Program-made: the position numbers and the translations under genes | Part shown: positions 8,893 through 19,282 of the stretch, piece after piece | How the letters are laid out: the number at the start of each line of letters is the position of its first letter | Position numbering within the stretch: position 1 is the stretch's first letter | The notes under the pieces: model-generated | What the model was told of the DNA's origin: nothing | The model's input: only the letters and a program-made list of their open reading frames with translations | Database searches by the model: none | NCBI GenBank assembly: GCA_036554605.1 | Contig: DATBMY010000537.1 | Span: 1-29,793 of the forward strand | DNA: 29,793 bases | Source: DATBMY01 sp036554605 | GTDB lineage: Bacteria > Acidobacteriota > Blastocatellia > UBA7656 | Reading direction: 5' to 3'

Positions 8893-10012
8893 AGAGTAAT
8901 TCAATAACCGCCTGGCGATGGCGCGCACCTGTACGGACATCAGTAGGAAGTCCGATCAGATGGCGCGAGACCGTCTCCGCTACGGGACAGCTGCCAGGCT
9001 CATACCCGTATGTGGAAAGTTGAGACTCAGTCTCCACCGGGTAGATGGGCTCTTTTAAGGGCCAGGCGATTAGCTCAAGCCGCTTCCTGCGGGCTTTTCG
9101 TAAGAGTTCTTCTTTACGTTTTACCAGCACCGGAAAAAAGTAAAGAGGTTCGGTTGAACCGGCACAGGGCATTTCCAAGGCTTCGAGGCCGCGCATCGCC
9201 CCGGCGTATTCTGCTGTGCATAATCGCCGGTGGGCGACGTAGGCCTCCAGCCGGCGTAGCCAGATCGTTCCCTCGCGTATTTGAAGAGGGCTTGCTTGTA
9301 GGGCCGTGACATTTATCTCGCGAGCTAACTCCGACTTTCGGGAACCCACCTTGTACGTAGACCTGAACTTGCGACTGAGGTCGAATAGCGACCAGTATAG
9401 GGACGGCCGCAGGAGATGAGCATGGAGCCACATCTCCAGCCGGAGCGCGACCTCGGCAAATTGGCCGCGGCGCGGCAGGCGGTCTCGCAAGGCGCGAACC
9501 TTTTCCGCCAGCTCAGCATCATTCGTCACCGCCACGCCGCCGCTTCCGGCCGGAAGCGGCTTCCGCAGATTGTTGCTAAAAACGGCCCCGTGTCCATAAC
9601 GGCCCGGCCTGCTGCCGCCTCCGGCACAGGGTAAACACTGCGCGCAATCTTCAAACAATAGCAATTCTTTTGCGGCCGCGATCTCGGCCACCTCTTCGAT
9701 CCCGCTCGTATTCCCATAGGTATGCTGGAAAAGCACCGCCCGTGTCGCCCGTCCGATCTTGGATTCTACATGTCTCGGGTCGAGGTTGAGTGTCTCTATC
9801 GAAACATCGGCATAAACCGGTATGAGGTTGAGCGAGAGCAGCGCCAGGGGCACAACTTTGCAGGTTAAAGGCGAGAGGATTACCTCATCGCCATCACGCA
9901 GCCCGGCGGCCGATAGCAGCGCGATCAGGCCGTGGCGCGAGTAGGCAAAGGCGATTGCATGCTCTACGCCCAGCAGACGCGCAAACTCCCGCTCATACGT
10001 GCTCGTAGACAT
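8858..10012 (-). CDS. DegT/DnrJ/EryC1-type PLP aminotransferase
   Basis: A 384-residue sugar aminotransferase of the DegT/DnrJ/EryC1/StrS family, which adds an amino group to a keto-sugar nucleotide with pyridoxal phosphate. The cofactor site is visible: FEDCAQ with D122 facing the pyridine nitrogen, and SNNLRKPLPAGSGG with K151 as the likely Schiff-base lysine. The open frame extends to 10213, but the first 67 residues are Ser/Arg-rich and unlike the family, while MSTSTYEREFARLLGVEHAIAF is a normal start; ATG 10012 overlaps the GNAT gene by 20 bases. Its presence next to an acetyltransferase and two deacetylases suggests that the glycan contains an amino sugar whose acetylation state is adjusted. 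Confidence 0.88.
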   Translation of the reverse strand: MSTSTYEREFARLLGVEHAIAFAYSRHGLIALLSAAGLRDGDEVILSPLTCKVVPLALLSLNLIPVYADVSIETLNLDPRHVESKIGRATRAVLFQHTYGNTSGIEEVAEIAAAKELLLFEDCAQCLPCAGGGSRPGRYGHGAVFSNNLRKPLPAGSGGVAVTNDAELAEKVRALRDRLPRRGQFAEVALRLEMWLHAHLLRPSLYWSLFDLSRKFRSTYKVGSRKSELAREINVTALQASPLQIREGTIWLRRLEAYVAHRRLCTAEYAGAMRGLEALEMPCAGSTEPLYFFPVLVKRKEELLRKARRKRLELIAWPLKEPIYPVETESQLSTYGYEPGSCPVAETVSRHLIGLPTDVRTGARHRQAVIELLYEHHAVNGRSE

Positions 10013-10595
10013 AGACGTTGATCTCGTTGTCCTCGTAGAGAGGCTCGCTTCGGATGAGCTTGCAATCGTTTCGCCGGTAAAGAGCATTGGCGCCTTCGTT
10101 GTCCGTGCCCGTACAGATCTTGAGCGCGGTGATGCCCCGCGACCGCAACTGCTCAACCGCTCCGCGAAATAATGCGGCGCCAACGCCGCTGCGCTGGGCC
10201 GCGCGGCCGACAATCAGGCTGACGAGCTCAGCCTCCGGGTCTGAGTGCGGCGTCCTCGGAAAGTATGTGATTCCACGCAGAATCGTGTGCAGATTCGCCG
10301 GGTTGAGCAAGCGGGGGAGCGCGATCAGCGCGCACCGGATGCCTCTGCGCAGCAGGAACTCTCTATAAAACTTGCGCGTCGAGGTCAGGACCGACACATA
10401 GCCCATAATCATTCCTTGCCGCTCGGCGACCAGGCAAAGGCAATGAGCGGATGTGATCATATGACGGTGCAGGATAACAACTACCCCCGGCCCTAGATCA
10501 TTCAAACGGCTATTCAAGCCCTCGACCATCATTTTGGCCAGCGCCGGCGCGTCCTCAAGCCGGGCCGGTCTCAGCTCGATTTGGTTTGTTGACAT
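9993..10595 (-). CDS. GNAT family N-acetyltransferase
   Basis: A 200-residue GNAT protein. ELRPARLEDAPALAKMM is the usual first strand and helix, LVSLIVGRAAQRSGVGAAL is the acetyl-CoA pyrophosphate loop (motif A, R/Q-x-x-G-x-G/A type), and TGTDNEGANALYRRNDCKLI is motif B. It probably acetylates the amino group put on a sugar by the DegT aminotransferase encoded just downstream, whose start it overlaps by 20 bases. An AAGG element precedes the ATG by about 10 bases. Amino-sugar acetylation is inferred from context; the fold is clear. Confidence 0.85.
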   Translation of the reverse strand: MSTNQIELRPARLEDAPALAKMMVEGLNSRLNDLGPGVVVILHRHMITSAHCLCLVAERQGMIMGYVSVLTSTRKFYREFLLRRGIRCALIALPRLLNPANLHTILRGITYFPRTPHSDPEAELVSLIVGRAAQRSGVGAALFRGAVEQLRSRGITALKICTGTDNEGANALYRRNDCKLIRSEPLYEDNEINVYVYEHV

Positions 10596-10611
10596 GACGC
10601 AGGACCTTCGT

Positions 10612-11673
10612 CTAGCCTTTCTCCGCTTCTCCGGCCGTATCGAGTCTGATTGATCCTACAGCAAGTGGGCGTGGGGCGAGACCGGAATGAGAGGCGACGC
10701 CAGGTTCGCCAAGCGGATGTCGCGGCTTTCGACTCCCCACAATATAGAAAACGCAACCCACGAAGCAGAGCGCCAGCATGCCTGCTCTCCAGGCAAGTAT
10801 CAACTGTGCCCCTCCCGCATAACCGACAGTCCTGAACAGCCCTTCAAAGGCCGCTTCACCAACTCCCAGCCCTCCCGGCGTTATCGGCAGCGCGTTCGCC
10901 ACAAGCCCGAGCAGCGCAAGGTAGCCGGTTATAGAGGCCGGCGCTTCGGGAATAAGCACTGATCCGGCGGCGGTGAACATAACTACCAGAATCATATGTC
11001 CGCTCAGACATAACAAAACGGCCTTGAGTATAATCACCTTGTGGCCCCGAAGTGCGTAGAGCGCGTCGGAGATTCTCGCCAGATAGGTGTGAAACGGCAG
11101 CTTATCGAGCAGGTATATGTACCATTCGCTCTTGCGAAGGCGCGGCGAGCAAGCGACGACACCCCCCGCAAACAATAAGATCATGCCTGTGATTGAGGCC
11201 GCTACAAGCCACCAGATCAGCGGATAGGCCCGTACCAGTTGTCCGTCGAACAAGGCCAGCATCACTATTAATAGCAGCAGCGAAAAGAGCGCAATTGCCC
11301 GGTCGACTAGCAGCACAGTCGCTACTTCAATGCCCCGTCCGCGGTTGCCTGATGCAAGATAATACAATTTCATGGCGTCGCCGCCGGTGCCGCCCGGGAT
11401 GCAGAAGTTAAATAACGCACCGATCGAAACCACCCAGTAACCCTGATAGAAGGAGAGATGGATTCCTTGCGATTTAAAAAGATAACCGAGCCGCTTCGAT
11501 TCAATGGCAGCTCCAAAGATCGTAAGCGCGACAAGTCCCGGCAGCAGCCACGCGGTCGAGGTCAGGCGCGTCATTGCCGCCCACCCGCCCGTAGTCGAGA
11601 CCACGTAGTAAAGCAACCCGATGCCGAGCGCGGCCCGCAAGCCGAATAAGGAGTGTTTGACTATATGATTCAC
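10612..11673 (-). CDS. flippase-like / lysylphosphatidylglycerol synthase TM-domain protein
   Basis: A 353-residue polytopic membrane protein of the UPF0104/AglD/LPG-synthase transmembrane family. About seven to eight hydrophobic segments are visible, with the family signature region FCIPGGTGGDAMKLYYLAS followed by VATVLLVDRAIALF, and a later GLVANALPITPGGLGVGEAAF. The soluble MprF synthase domain is absent, so it does not aminoacylate lipid. Members in glycan loci are proposed to move or handle polyprenyl-linked sugars. The start codon is GTG; an AAGGG lies about 12 bases upstream. The short polar tail carries no motif I know. Confidence 0.85.
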   Translation of the reverse strand: MNHIVKHSLFGLRAALGIGLLYYVVSTTGGWAAMTRLTSTAWLLPGLVALTIFGAAIESKRLGYLFKSQGIHLSFYQGYWVVSIGALFNFCIPGGTGGDAMKLYYLASGNRGRGIEVATVLLVDRAIALFSLLLLIVMLALFDGQLVRAYPLIWWLVAASITGMILLFAGGVVACSPRLRKSEWYIYLLDKLPFHTYLARISDALYALRGHKVIILKAVLLCLSGHMILVVMFTAAGSVLIPEAPASITGYLALLGLVANALPITPGGLGVGEAAFEGLFRTVGYAGGAQLILAWRAGMLALCFVGCVFYIVGSRKPRHPLGEPGVASHSGLAPRPLAVGSIRLDTAGEAEKG

Positions 11674-11725
11674 GAGTATGTATCGCCCTTTATCCCTGTG
11701 ATTGTTTGCGCCGCGCGATCACCTC

Positions 11726-13456
11726 TTACTCCCCGCGTCTAGACATCTCGTCGCGGGTGAAAAGGCGCACGGGCGGGCAGACGGAAGGGTTATCGAGCGC
11801 AGGGCGGCTGAGCGGGCCTCCCAGCAAAGAGCGCGGAGGAAAGTAAGCGGCCTGCGTGTAGCCGATATCCCCATCAATGAGCGCGGCATATACTTCAGGT
11901 GGACAGTCGGCACTGCGCTCCATACCGGGCTGACTCGTCCAATCGGGAACGATGATCACGTATTCAGGTCCTTCTTCCTCCAGATAGCGCAGGACCGCCG
12001 GACCGTGTCCGGTCTCTCCAACCCATCGAGTGCGGCCCGCCACCGGCCCCGTTATAATCTCCGAAGACAGATGCGGCAGCGTCTCAGACGCGCCGAAGTA
12101 TTCAAGGCGATTGCCGCCCCTTGCGTTCTCCTTTATCCAGGCCGAAGCGCTATAGCGAGTATCGCGGTACTGTGCGTATGAGAGATCGACGCCTACCATC
12201 AACCGCCATCCACACAAGAGAACCAGCAATGGGATCCAGACCATACGCCAGCCGGACCGGTGGAGCGTTATGACGGCAAAAGCGGCGAATGCGTCGAGAA
12301 TCAAGGTCAGCGGAAGTAGATAACGCAAAGGCGCGATCCCCGCCGGCAGAATCAGTAACAGGAAGAGCGACATTACGGGCAGCAGTAATACAAGCATACG
12401 GGGCGCGGATCGCCATATCAACAGCGCGCCGACGAGGGATGCCAGCAGCACCGGCAGCGAAGACATAGATACGAGTTTCTGTAGATAATCGCCAAACAGG
12501 TTCGCGGTTCCCGCCAGTGTCTTTGGATGCGGCGGCCAGTAAGCAGAAGCCCCGGTCACTCGCTCGGGCTCAAAAAAGAGAGCATGGACGTGCGTTAGAT
12601 GTCTTTGCGGATCGACAAGCATCCCGGTGCCGATCAGATAGACAATCACAAAGGCCGCCAGCCCGATCAGAAGAGATCGCAGGCGAGAGCGCATGTCGAG
12701 CGAACGAACAAAACGCGGCAGCAGCAACAGGCATATAAGAGGCAGGAAGATCACAAGCGACTGATCCTTGGTCGCTATGGCCAGGCCGACAAATACTCCC
12801 AGCCACCCTGCCCGGCGGGCGGTCAGCCCCGCGACCATTACTTTAGCTAAGACCGCCAGCCCCAGGCTGCTCCAGAAGAACGCGGGCACATCGAGATTGC
12901 CGGTGCGGCTGTAATAAAACATGAGGTAATTGAGCATCGTCAGCAGCGCGGCGATTACTCCCGTCTGGTGGCCCCAGAGCGTTCTCGAAAAGTAATAAGC
13001 CGCCGCCACTATGCCAGCCCCCATCAGCACGCTGACAAAACGGCCGATCAGCGTAAGCCACACCAGCGCCGCTACCGGGTCCCGCATCCCGAAGGGGTAT
13101 TCGGGTTGTGAACTCTCCATCGCTCCTGATACTAAAAGGTATCCGACGTATGGTGCCTGAGCCGATGATACGACGAAGTAATGCCACCAGGGATATCCAT
13201 AATTGCGGTCAGGCTTCGAGACGACGAACGTGTTATGCATCTCGGCCAGACCTTCGAGCGGCAGAATCTCATCGGTCGCAAAGGTCTTCGTGCGGTCCGG
13301 GGCCGTGGCGTGCGGCACGCCCCATCCGATCAACGGCGCATATAAGATGATAGAGCCGAGCACGAACGCGAGCATGGTCATGCGCAGTTGTCTCGTGTTT
13401 TCGGCCGTTGTGCCGTTGTTCTGGGGCTCCGGCTGCCGGTTGGCCGCGGCCGTCAT
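11726..13456 (-). CDS. GT39/ArnT-like membrane glycosyltransferase
   Basis: A 576-residue integral membrane protein of the PMT/ArnT glycosyltransferase group, which uses polyprenyl-phosphate sugars as donors on the outer side of the membrane. The first periplasmic loop carries TDEILPLEGLAEM, the acidic motif typical of the family, and is followed by many hydrophobic helices (roughly 10 to 12) and a soluble C-terminal part with EEEGPEYVIIVPDW. ATG 13456 is chosen: it forms an ATGA overlap with the stop of the flippase gene at 13453-13456, and GGAGG lies 7 bases upstream, a clear case of translational coupling. It would decorate the glycan or a protein after export; the acceptor is unknown. Confidence 0.87.
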   Translation of the reverse strand: MTAAANRQPEPQNNGTTAENTRQLRMTMLAFVLGSIILYAPLIGWGVPHATAPDRTKTFATDEILPLEGLAEMHNTFVVSKPDRNYGYPWWHYFVVSSAQAPYVGYLLVSGAMESSQPEYPFGMRDPVAALVWLTLIGRFVSVLMGAGIVAAAYYFSRTLWGHQTGVIAALLTMLNYLMFYYSRTGNLDVPAFFWSSLGLAVLAKVMVAGLTARRAGWLGVFVGLAIATKDQSLVIFLPLICLLLLPRFVRSLDMRSRLRSLLIGLAAFVIVYLIGTGMLVDPQRHLTHVHALFFEPERVTGASAYWPPHPKTLAGTANLFGDYLQKLVSMSSLPVLLASLVGALLIWRSAPRMLVLLLPVMSLFLLLILPAGIAPLRYLLPLTLILDAFAAFAVITLHRSGWRMVWIPLLVLLCGWRLMVGVDLSYAQYRDTRYSASAWIKENARGGNRLEYFGASETLPHLSSEIITGPVAGRTRWVGETGHGPAVLRYLEEEGPEYVIIVPDWTSQPGMERSADCPPEVYAALIDGDIGYTQAAYFPPRSLLGGPLSRPALDNPSVCPPVRLFTRDEMSRRGE

Positions 13457-14898
13457 CGCGTAACCTCCGGCACATCTTTGCTCTGCCATGGATTCAGCTT
13501 TTTTCCCGCCGCTCGAAATTGCCGTAGGCGGTCCCGCACCGTGCCGTCAGACACAAGAGCAAGAGCGACGAATATCCCTCCGGCAACGGCCAGGCGCGGT
13601 GCCGTGGAAGAGAGTGGCAATAGCAATGATGTCCCTGATGCGACCGCCGCCGCCAGCAACGGACGGGTTAAATAAGTCGCATGATTGTTCAGCCCGAGAA
13701 TATGACGCCCGCACAACCAGGAACTCAGCCACACAGCTGCTTCGGCGACGCACAGGCCCATGGCTGCGCCGCTCGGACCGGAATTGATATAGCCTACAGG
13801 TATCGCGATCATAGCCACCACAGCGCCGAGCGCGGAAGTGGCCATTTCGGCCGTTTGACGCCCCGCGGCAATAAGCCCAAAGCGGTAGTGGCCGCTGAGC
13901 GCCGCAAGCACGCATACCGCGACGAGATATTGAAGCACCGGCCCCGCCTGCTCGAATGGCGCGCCGTAGGCGATCTTCATTAAAGCCGGGGCCGCCGCCG
14001 CAAAGAGGATGCCGGCAGCCAGACTGACCCAGGCGACGCCGTGCATCGAGCGGCCGATCACCCCGGCAAACGACTCGGCGCTTTCTTGCCACGCCCGCGA
14101 TAATGAAGGCAAGAGGTTGAAGTAGTAGAGCCAGACGAACGTATGTAGCGCCAGCAGAATTCGCAGTGCTCCGGCGAAGTATCCGACATCGGACGCTGGG
14201 GCAACCAGCCCGAGAATAAAGGTCGCGCCGAATAGCTTCACCATCCAGAACATCTGGCTCAGGCCGATAGGCACCCCTTCGCGCAGCAACCGCTTCGATA
14301 TCAAGAACCGTTTCTCGATCGCCCCGCCCAGGACTCGCCTGTACGCCCAGATCGAGTAGGCTGCCATGACTGCAACTCCGGCCAGTTCCGCTACTGCAAC
14401 CAGCCAGATCTGGCTGGCGCCGCGCACAAGCGCAAATACGACCGCGGCGAAGACGCTCTGGCGGAGAATCTGCGCGACGGCTACGTTCTGCATGCGGTCA
14501 TGCCCTTGAAATACCCATTGCAGAAGAAAAGGCATGACAAGAAGACTGAGGCCATAAATAAGTAAGAGTCGAGTTACGACCGGCGGGCGATCAAGCACGA
14601 GCGCGATCAAGACAACGACGCCGTATGCGGCGACTGCCAGCATAAAGCGCGCTACGACTATCTCTGAGACAATAGCCGGTGTAAGCTTCGGGGCTCTTGC
14701 TATCTCGCGGGCGCCGTAAGGGCTGAAACCCTGATCTACCAGAAGGCCGGCACATAGCAAGACCGCGCCGGCGAACTCAATTTGCCCGAACCCTTCCGGT
14801 CCCATCGCGCGCGCCAGGTACGCGAATGCGGCAAAGGTAACCAGCTTGCTGACGATCTCGGCCCCGGCCAGAAATAGGTAGTTCTTTACGAGTTTCAA
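13453..14898 (-). CDS. oligosaccharide flippase (Wzx-like, MOP superfamily)
   Basis: A 481-residue protein with about 12 to 14 hydrophobic helices and the N-terminal pattern LVKNYLFLAGAEIVSKLVTF followed by LARAMGPEGFGQIEFA, typical of polysaccharide-export flippases. It should turn the lipid-linked repeat unit across the inner membrane. The start is TTG with CGAGG about 7 bases upstream; no in-frame ATG fits the family start better. It is coupled to the following GT39 gene by an ATGA overlap. This is the best evidence in the window that the operon makes a Wzx-exported glycan, although no Wzy polymerase can be named. Confidence 0.9.
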   Translation of the reverse strand: MKLVKNYLFLAGAEIVSKLVTFAAFAYLARAMGPEGFGQIEFAGAVLLCAGLLVDQGFSPYGAREIARAPKLTPAIVSEIVVARFMLAVAAYGVVVLIALVLDRPPVVTRLLLIYGLSLLVMPFLLQWVFQGHDRMQNVAVAQILRQSVFAAVVFALVRGASQIWLVAVAELAGVAVMAAYSIWAYRRVLGGAIEKRFLISKRLLREGVPIGLSQMFWMVKLFGATFILGLVAPASDVGYFAGALRILLALHTFVWLYYFNLLPSLSRAWQESAESFAGVIGRSMHGVAWVSLAAGILFAAAAPALMKIAYGAPFEQAGPVLQYLVAVCVLAALSGHYRFGLIAAGRQTAEMATSALGAVVAMIAIPVGYINSGPSGAAMGLCVAEAAVWLSSWLCGRHILGLNNHATYLTRPLLAAAVASGTSLLLPLSSTAPRLAVAGGIFVALALVSDGTVRDRLRQFRAAGKKLNPWQSKDVPEVTR

Positions 14899-14918
14899 AG
14901 ACGGCCTCGTGGAAGTCT

Positions 14919-16094
<1,176 letters not shown>

Positions 16095-16101
16095 AGTTTC
16101 T

Positions 16102-16911
16102 TCACCTGGATGGCGCAAACATCCGGCGTGCCGTGCGCCCCAGCCGCCGAATCGCCAGATAGTTGTCGAGTCTCCCGCTGAGGAGAGTTTTCAGATTTTG
16201 ATTGGACCGTATGTAGTACATATCGACGCGGGGCAAGCGGTGCGGGGCCTCATCGCCCGCGCGACGAAGGACGGTCGTACATGCGGCCTTGAACTCTTTT
16301 CTTGCGACTTCTACGTGAGAGTCACTGACGTTGCCGAATGGATAGGCGAAACTATCGACCGGCAGACCGAGGCGGTCTTCGATCTCAATTCGAGAAGAGA
16401 TGATCTCATCCTTCGCTTCATCATCGGAGAGTCGCTCAAGATTCAGGTGGCTTCTGGTATGCGCGCCGATTTCCATCCCGGCGGCCGCCATCTCGGCTGC
16501 CTGGCCCCAGGAAAGAATCTCCAGGTCTCCTAACCCCGGCGGCGGCCCCCAGTCATTGCGCCCGCCCATATAGCCGCTGATGATAAAGATCGTTGAGGTG
16601 AAACCGTAACGCGAAAGAACCGGCAGAGCGTACTCGTAGAGATTCGCGTAGCCGTCGTCGAACGTGATTACCGCGCACTTGCCGGGCCAGGCTCCGTGTA
16701 AGGAACGGTATTGCAGAGCCTCGCGCAGCGATATTGCCCGAAATCCGCTATCGGCCAGGAGTGAGACCTGATCGGCGAAATCGCGAGGGCTGACCGAGAC
16801 CACCGAGCCGCTTTCATCCAGCGAGTGGTACATGAGAATTACGATCTTGTCGGAAGCCGGGCGGGGAGCCTGCTTGCCGACAACCGGCTCGCCCGTAACC
16901 CGTTTCAGCAT
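16102..16911 (-). CDS. polysaccharide deacetylase (NodB/CE4 fold)
   Basis: A 269-residue deacetylase with all classical motifs: ITFDDGYANLYEYA (D85 as base, D86 as metal ligand), HTRSHLNLERL (H151 and H155 as metal ligands), and FAYPFGNVSDSH as the substrate-groove motif. It begins near VILMYHSLDE as in secreted or envelope deacetylases such as PgaB-type and XrtA-linked enzymes, but no signal peptide is seen. AGGCGG lies just upstream of the ATG, which overlaps the end of the preceding GT2 gene by 7 bases. It likely removes N-acetyl groups from the glycan and differs from the other deacetylase of the operon in having the canonical first motif. Confidence 0.9.
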   Translation of the reverse strand: MLKRVTGEPVVGKQAPRPASDKIVILMYHSLDESGSVVSVSPRDFADQVSLLADSGFRAISLREALQYRSLHGAWPGKCAVITFDDGYANLYEYALPVLSRYGFTSTIFIISGYMGGRNDWGPPPGLGDLEILSWGQAAEMAAAGMEIGAHTRSHLNLERLSDDEAKDEIISSRIEIEDRLGLPVDSFAYPFGNVSDSHVEVARKEFKAACTTVLRRAGDEAPHRLPRVDMYYIRSNQNLKTLLSGRLDNYLAIRRLGRTARRMFAPSR

Positions 16912-17909
16912 TTGCCCGCCTGTTCTATTTCAGGCTTGATCGCGCAGCCGGCGGCTTGATGAACCGTTCGACCGGCGATATAACCTGACAACTCGCCGAG
17001 CGCCCATCCCGTGAGAAGGAGGGATGCAAGCGGCAATGTTTTCGCCATCTGCCTGAAGCTCCTGCGCTGTCGTATCATATGACGCGAAACGCGCGACAAA
17101 AGCAGCACGGGGAGCAGCGGCGCGCACGCCGCATAAAATAGCCTTTGCCATCGAGTGCAAGCGGCGACTCGCGTCTCGGCAAAAACGCGCCCCCATTCAA
17201 TCCGTTCGCGATATGCCTGGGCGAAAGTGATGGGCGGGCGATGCTGATAAACAACTATGCTCGGATCAAGAAATATCTCTTCTCCGCGCGAGAGCAAAGT
17301 CCAGTTGACCGTTGTCTCGTGGTAAGCAAAGCGCCAGAGATCGCGTATTGCTTCGAGCGCGCTTCGCTTGTAGGAGATATTAACGTCCGAAGCATACTCC
17401 GCTAATCGGCCGGAGAAGGGCCTTCCGTAGCGGCCAAAATCGCAGTAATAGATCGCCCAGTTGAGCGCCGCGTCGACTCCGTTATCGATTGCGCCACCGA
17501 TAACCGCGTAAGGCTGGCGGTGAGCTTCGATAATCCGGCGGCACCAGTCGGATGCTGGTATCGCGTGATCTTCGGTCATCGCGATCAAGGGAGCGCGGGC
17601 CAGAGCCAGCCCGACTGCCCGGCGGCGGTCATAATACCTGTGTTCGAGCGGCCCGGTTTCATCTTTCACGGCGGCCTCGCCGTCAGAGATGAAATGAAAC
17701 CTGACAAAGGGATAATCTTCTTTCAACTCTCCGACCCCGGCTGCTCGCTCATCATAGGGCACTATGATCTCTGCTTCGTCGAAATTGAGTTGAGGGATCA
17801 AGGCATCCAGGCAGCGGCTGACCATATCCTTGCCGCTGACGACCGTGATTATGATTGTCAGATCGGGCGCGCCGGAGACTTTGCGCGCGCCTTTGGTGCC
17901 GTTAATCAA
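16905..17909 (-). CDS. GT2 glycosyltransferase, divergent
   Basis: A 334-residue GT-A fold protein: LTIIITVVSGKDMVSRCLDAL at the start, a middle region with RRRAVGLALARAPLIAMTEDHAIPASDW in which TEDH stands at the DXD position, and ASDVNISYKRSALEAI. A hydrophobic C-terminal part (LFYAACAPLLPVLLLSRVS and a later helix) likely anchors it to the membrane. The start is TTG with AAGGTGA a few bases upstream and overlaps the previous GT2 gene by 8 bases. Sequence around the nucleotide-binding Asp is weaker than in the neighbouring GT2, so donor and acceptor cannot be guessed. Confidence 0.85.
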   Translation of the reverse strand: MINGTKGARKVSGAPDLTIIITVVSGKDMVSRCLDALIPQLNFDEAEIIVPYDERAAGVGELKEDYPFVRFHFISDGEAAVKDETGPLEHRYYDRRRAVGLALARAPLIAMTEDHAIPASDWCRRIIEAHRQPYAVIGGAIDNGVDAALNWAIYYCDFGRYGRPFSGRLAEYASDVNISYKRSALEAIRDLWRFAYHETTVNWTLLSRGEEIFLDPSIVVYQHRPPITFAQAYRERIEWGRVFAETRVAACTRWQRLFYAACAPLLPVLLLSRVSRHMIRQRRSFRQMAKTLPLASLLLTGWALGELSGYIAGRTVHQAAGCAIKPEIEQAGKC

Positions 17910-18942
17910 TATTCACCTTTGTAACAGGCGGCGCGGCGGGCGATAGGCGCGCGCGCTCAATATAGTGAAGCAGCGTGCCCGCAAGCACACAAAAGCCACA
18001 GTACAAGAAATATAGCCAGTGCATGGGCACAGTGCGGATGGTAAACCAGAAGCCCCGCTGCTCGAAGAAGTAGCGGTAGAAGTCGAGGTTCATGAGCGTA
18101 ACCGCTGTGGCGAGCGCCGCCGCGAAAGCGAGCGAGACCGGCCAGAGCAGGCCAGCCAGCGCCAACAGCACCGTCAAGTAAGTCAGGACAACGCTCAAGC
18201 GCTGCGTGGGCCTGACGTTCAGCGTATTGGCTACCGATCCGGCGCGCAACATCAGCCGCGTCCAGGGAATTCCGCGGTCAAAGATATCGGTCTTGATCAG
18301 GCCCCACATGGTCCAGCGTTTCAGATGTTTTGCCTTGATTCTGCTATCGAGAACTATTCGATGGCCCGCCGCGCTAAACCATGTGCCAAGCTCTATGTCT
18401 TCTATGGATGGGCGTGCGTACCGCTTTTCGTCAAAGCCGCCAAAATCTAAGAACAGGTCGCGGCGAATAGCTCCGCACCCGCTCCAGAAGGTGATCACTT
18501 CGCCGTCATTCGCCTTGTGCACGTAGTGGTGAAAGAGGTTCTTATACTGAGAGAGAAAGGATTGCTCGGCCGGGGCATCGTCATACATGCCTATCACCGC
18601 ATTGAGACTCGTGTCCCGGGTGAAGGCGTCGGCGAATCTCTGGAGCGTATCCTCATGGACGCACACATCCGCGTCGATGAATACGAGGTACTTGCCGCTC
18701 ACAATAGTCGCTCCGTGATTGCGCGCTCGCGCCGGGCCGCCCGGGCCATCGATCCGAACGTAACGGAAGCCGTGCCGCGCGACTATGGGCTGGAGGGTCT
18801 GGGTCGAGCCGTCGTCGACGACCAGCACCTCAAAATCTTCACACTTTGAACTTGATAGCGCGGACAGGCACTGCTTCAACTGCTCCGAAGAGTTATAGAC
18901 CGGCACTATCACGGATAGCATGGGGGCTTTGCTATTCTTCAT
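17902..18942 (-). CDS. GT2 glycosyltransferase with C-terminal membrane helices
   Basis: A family 2 glycosyltransferase of about 346 residues. It shows SVIVPVYNSSEQLKQCLSAL, VLVVDDGSTQ, RNHGATIVSGKYLVFIDADV with the DAD metal motif, and SIEDIELGTWFSAAG, the ED acceptor motif. The C-terminal 100 residues hold several hydrophobic helices (VVLTYLTVLLALAGLLW). It is a classical repeat-unit assembly enzyme at the inner membrane. ATG 18942 was preferred; an in-frame TTG at 18951 would add three residues, and neither has a clear SD site. The gene follows the small membrane protein gene closely. Confidence 0.88.
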   Translation of the reverse strand: MKNSKAPMLSVIVPVYNSSEQLKQCLSALSSSKCEDFEVLVVDDGSTQTLQPIVARHGFRYVRIDGPGGPARARNHGATIVSGKYLVFIDADVCVHEDTLQRFADAFTRDTSLNAVIGMYDDAPAEQSFLSQYKNLFHHYVHKANDGEVITFWSGCGAIRRDLFLDFGGFDEKRYARPSIEDIELGTWFSAAGHRIVLDSRIKAKHLKRWTMWGLIKTDIFDRGIPWTRLMLRAGSVANTLNVRPTQRLSVVLTYLTVLLALAGLLWPVSLAFAAALATAVTLMNLDFYRYFFEQRGFWFTIRTVPMHWLYFLYCGFCVLAGTLLHYIERARLSPAAPPVTKVNID

Positions 18943-18958
18943 TTTTATCAACAGGGAA

Positions 18959-19258
18959 TCAATGGTGCCGCAGCCGGACCACCAGGTTATAAATCATCCC
19001 GATTGCCCAGCCTACGAGCGCGCCAACGATTGCGCCATATATCAGGCCCAGGATGCTGCCCGCCCAAGAGACCGAGTAACCCGGGAAATAATTGCCCAAC
19101 AGATTCAGGTGCAGGCCTACAGCCGGTCCTCCCCTGATGAGCAGCCATACTGTCATTAAGAAGAGGCCGAGACCGCCAATCAGGGCGAAGACCAGCGAAA
19201 TGACTCCCGAGTGTATTCTGGCCACCGCGTGTCGGACTTCTTCTGTATCTGAGCTCAT
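18959..19258 (-). CDS. small two-helix membrane protein, paralogue of the flavoprotein's C-terminal domain
   Basis: A 99-residue protein with two hydrophobic helices, about residues 19-41 and 66-88, joined by a short loop with GGPAVGLHLNLLGNYFPGYS. The stretch from that GGP to the second helix matches the C-terminal part of the upstream flavoprotein without gaps: I count 18 identities in 42 positions, including GGPxVG, LLxNY, the V-x-W-x-G triplet and two later glycines. The two genes are neighbours (24 bases apart), so the small gene looks like a duplicated stand-alone copy of the fused domain. A role in anchoring or forming a complex with the flavoprotein is inference; I recognise no characterised family. 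Confidence 0.75.
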   Translation of the reverse strand: MSSDTEEVRHAVARIHSGVISLVFALIGGLGLFLMTVWLLIRGGPAVGLHLNLLGNYFPGYSVSWAGSILGLIYGAIVGALVGWAIGMIYNLVVRLRHH

Positions 19259-19282
19259 AATGGTAACCCCGCTTAAAGTAAA

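Noticed and set aside
10012..10213. N-terminal extension of 67 residues on the aminotransferase
   Set aside because: Low-complexity Ser/Arg/Ala sequence overlapping the GNAT gene in another frame; the family begins at the internal Met.
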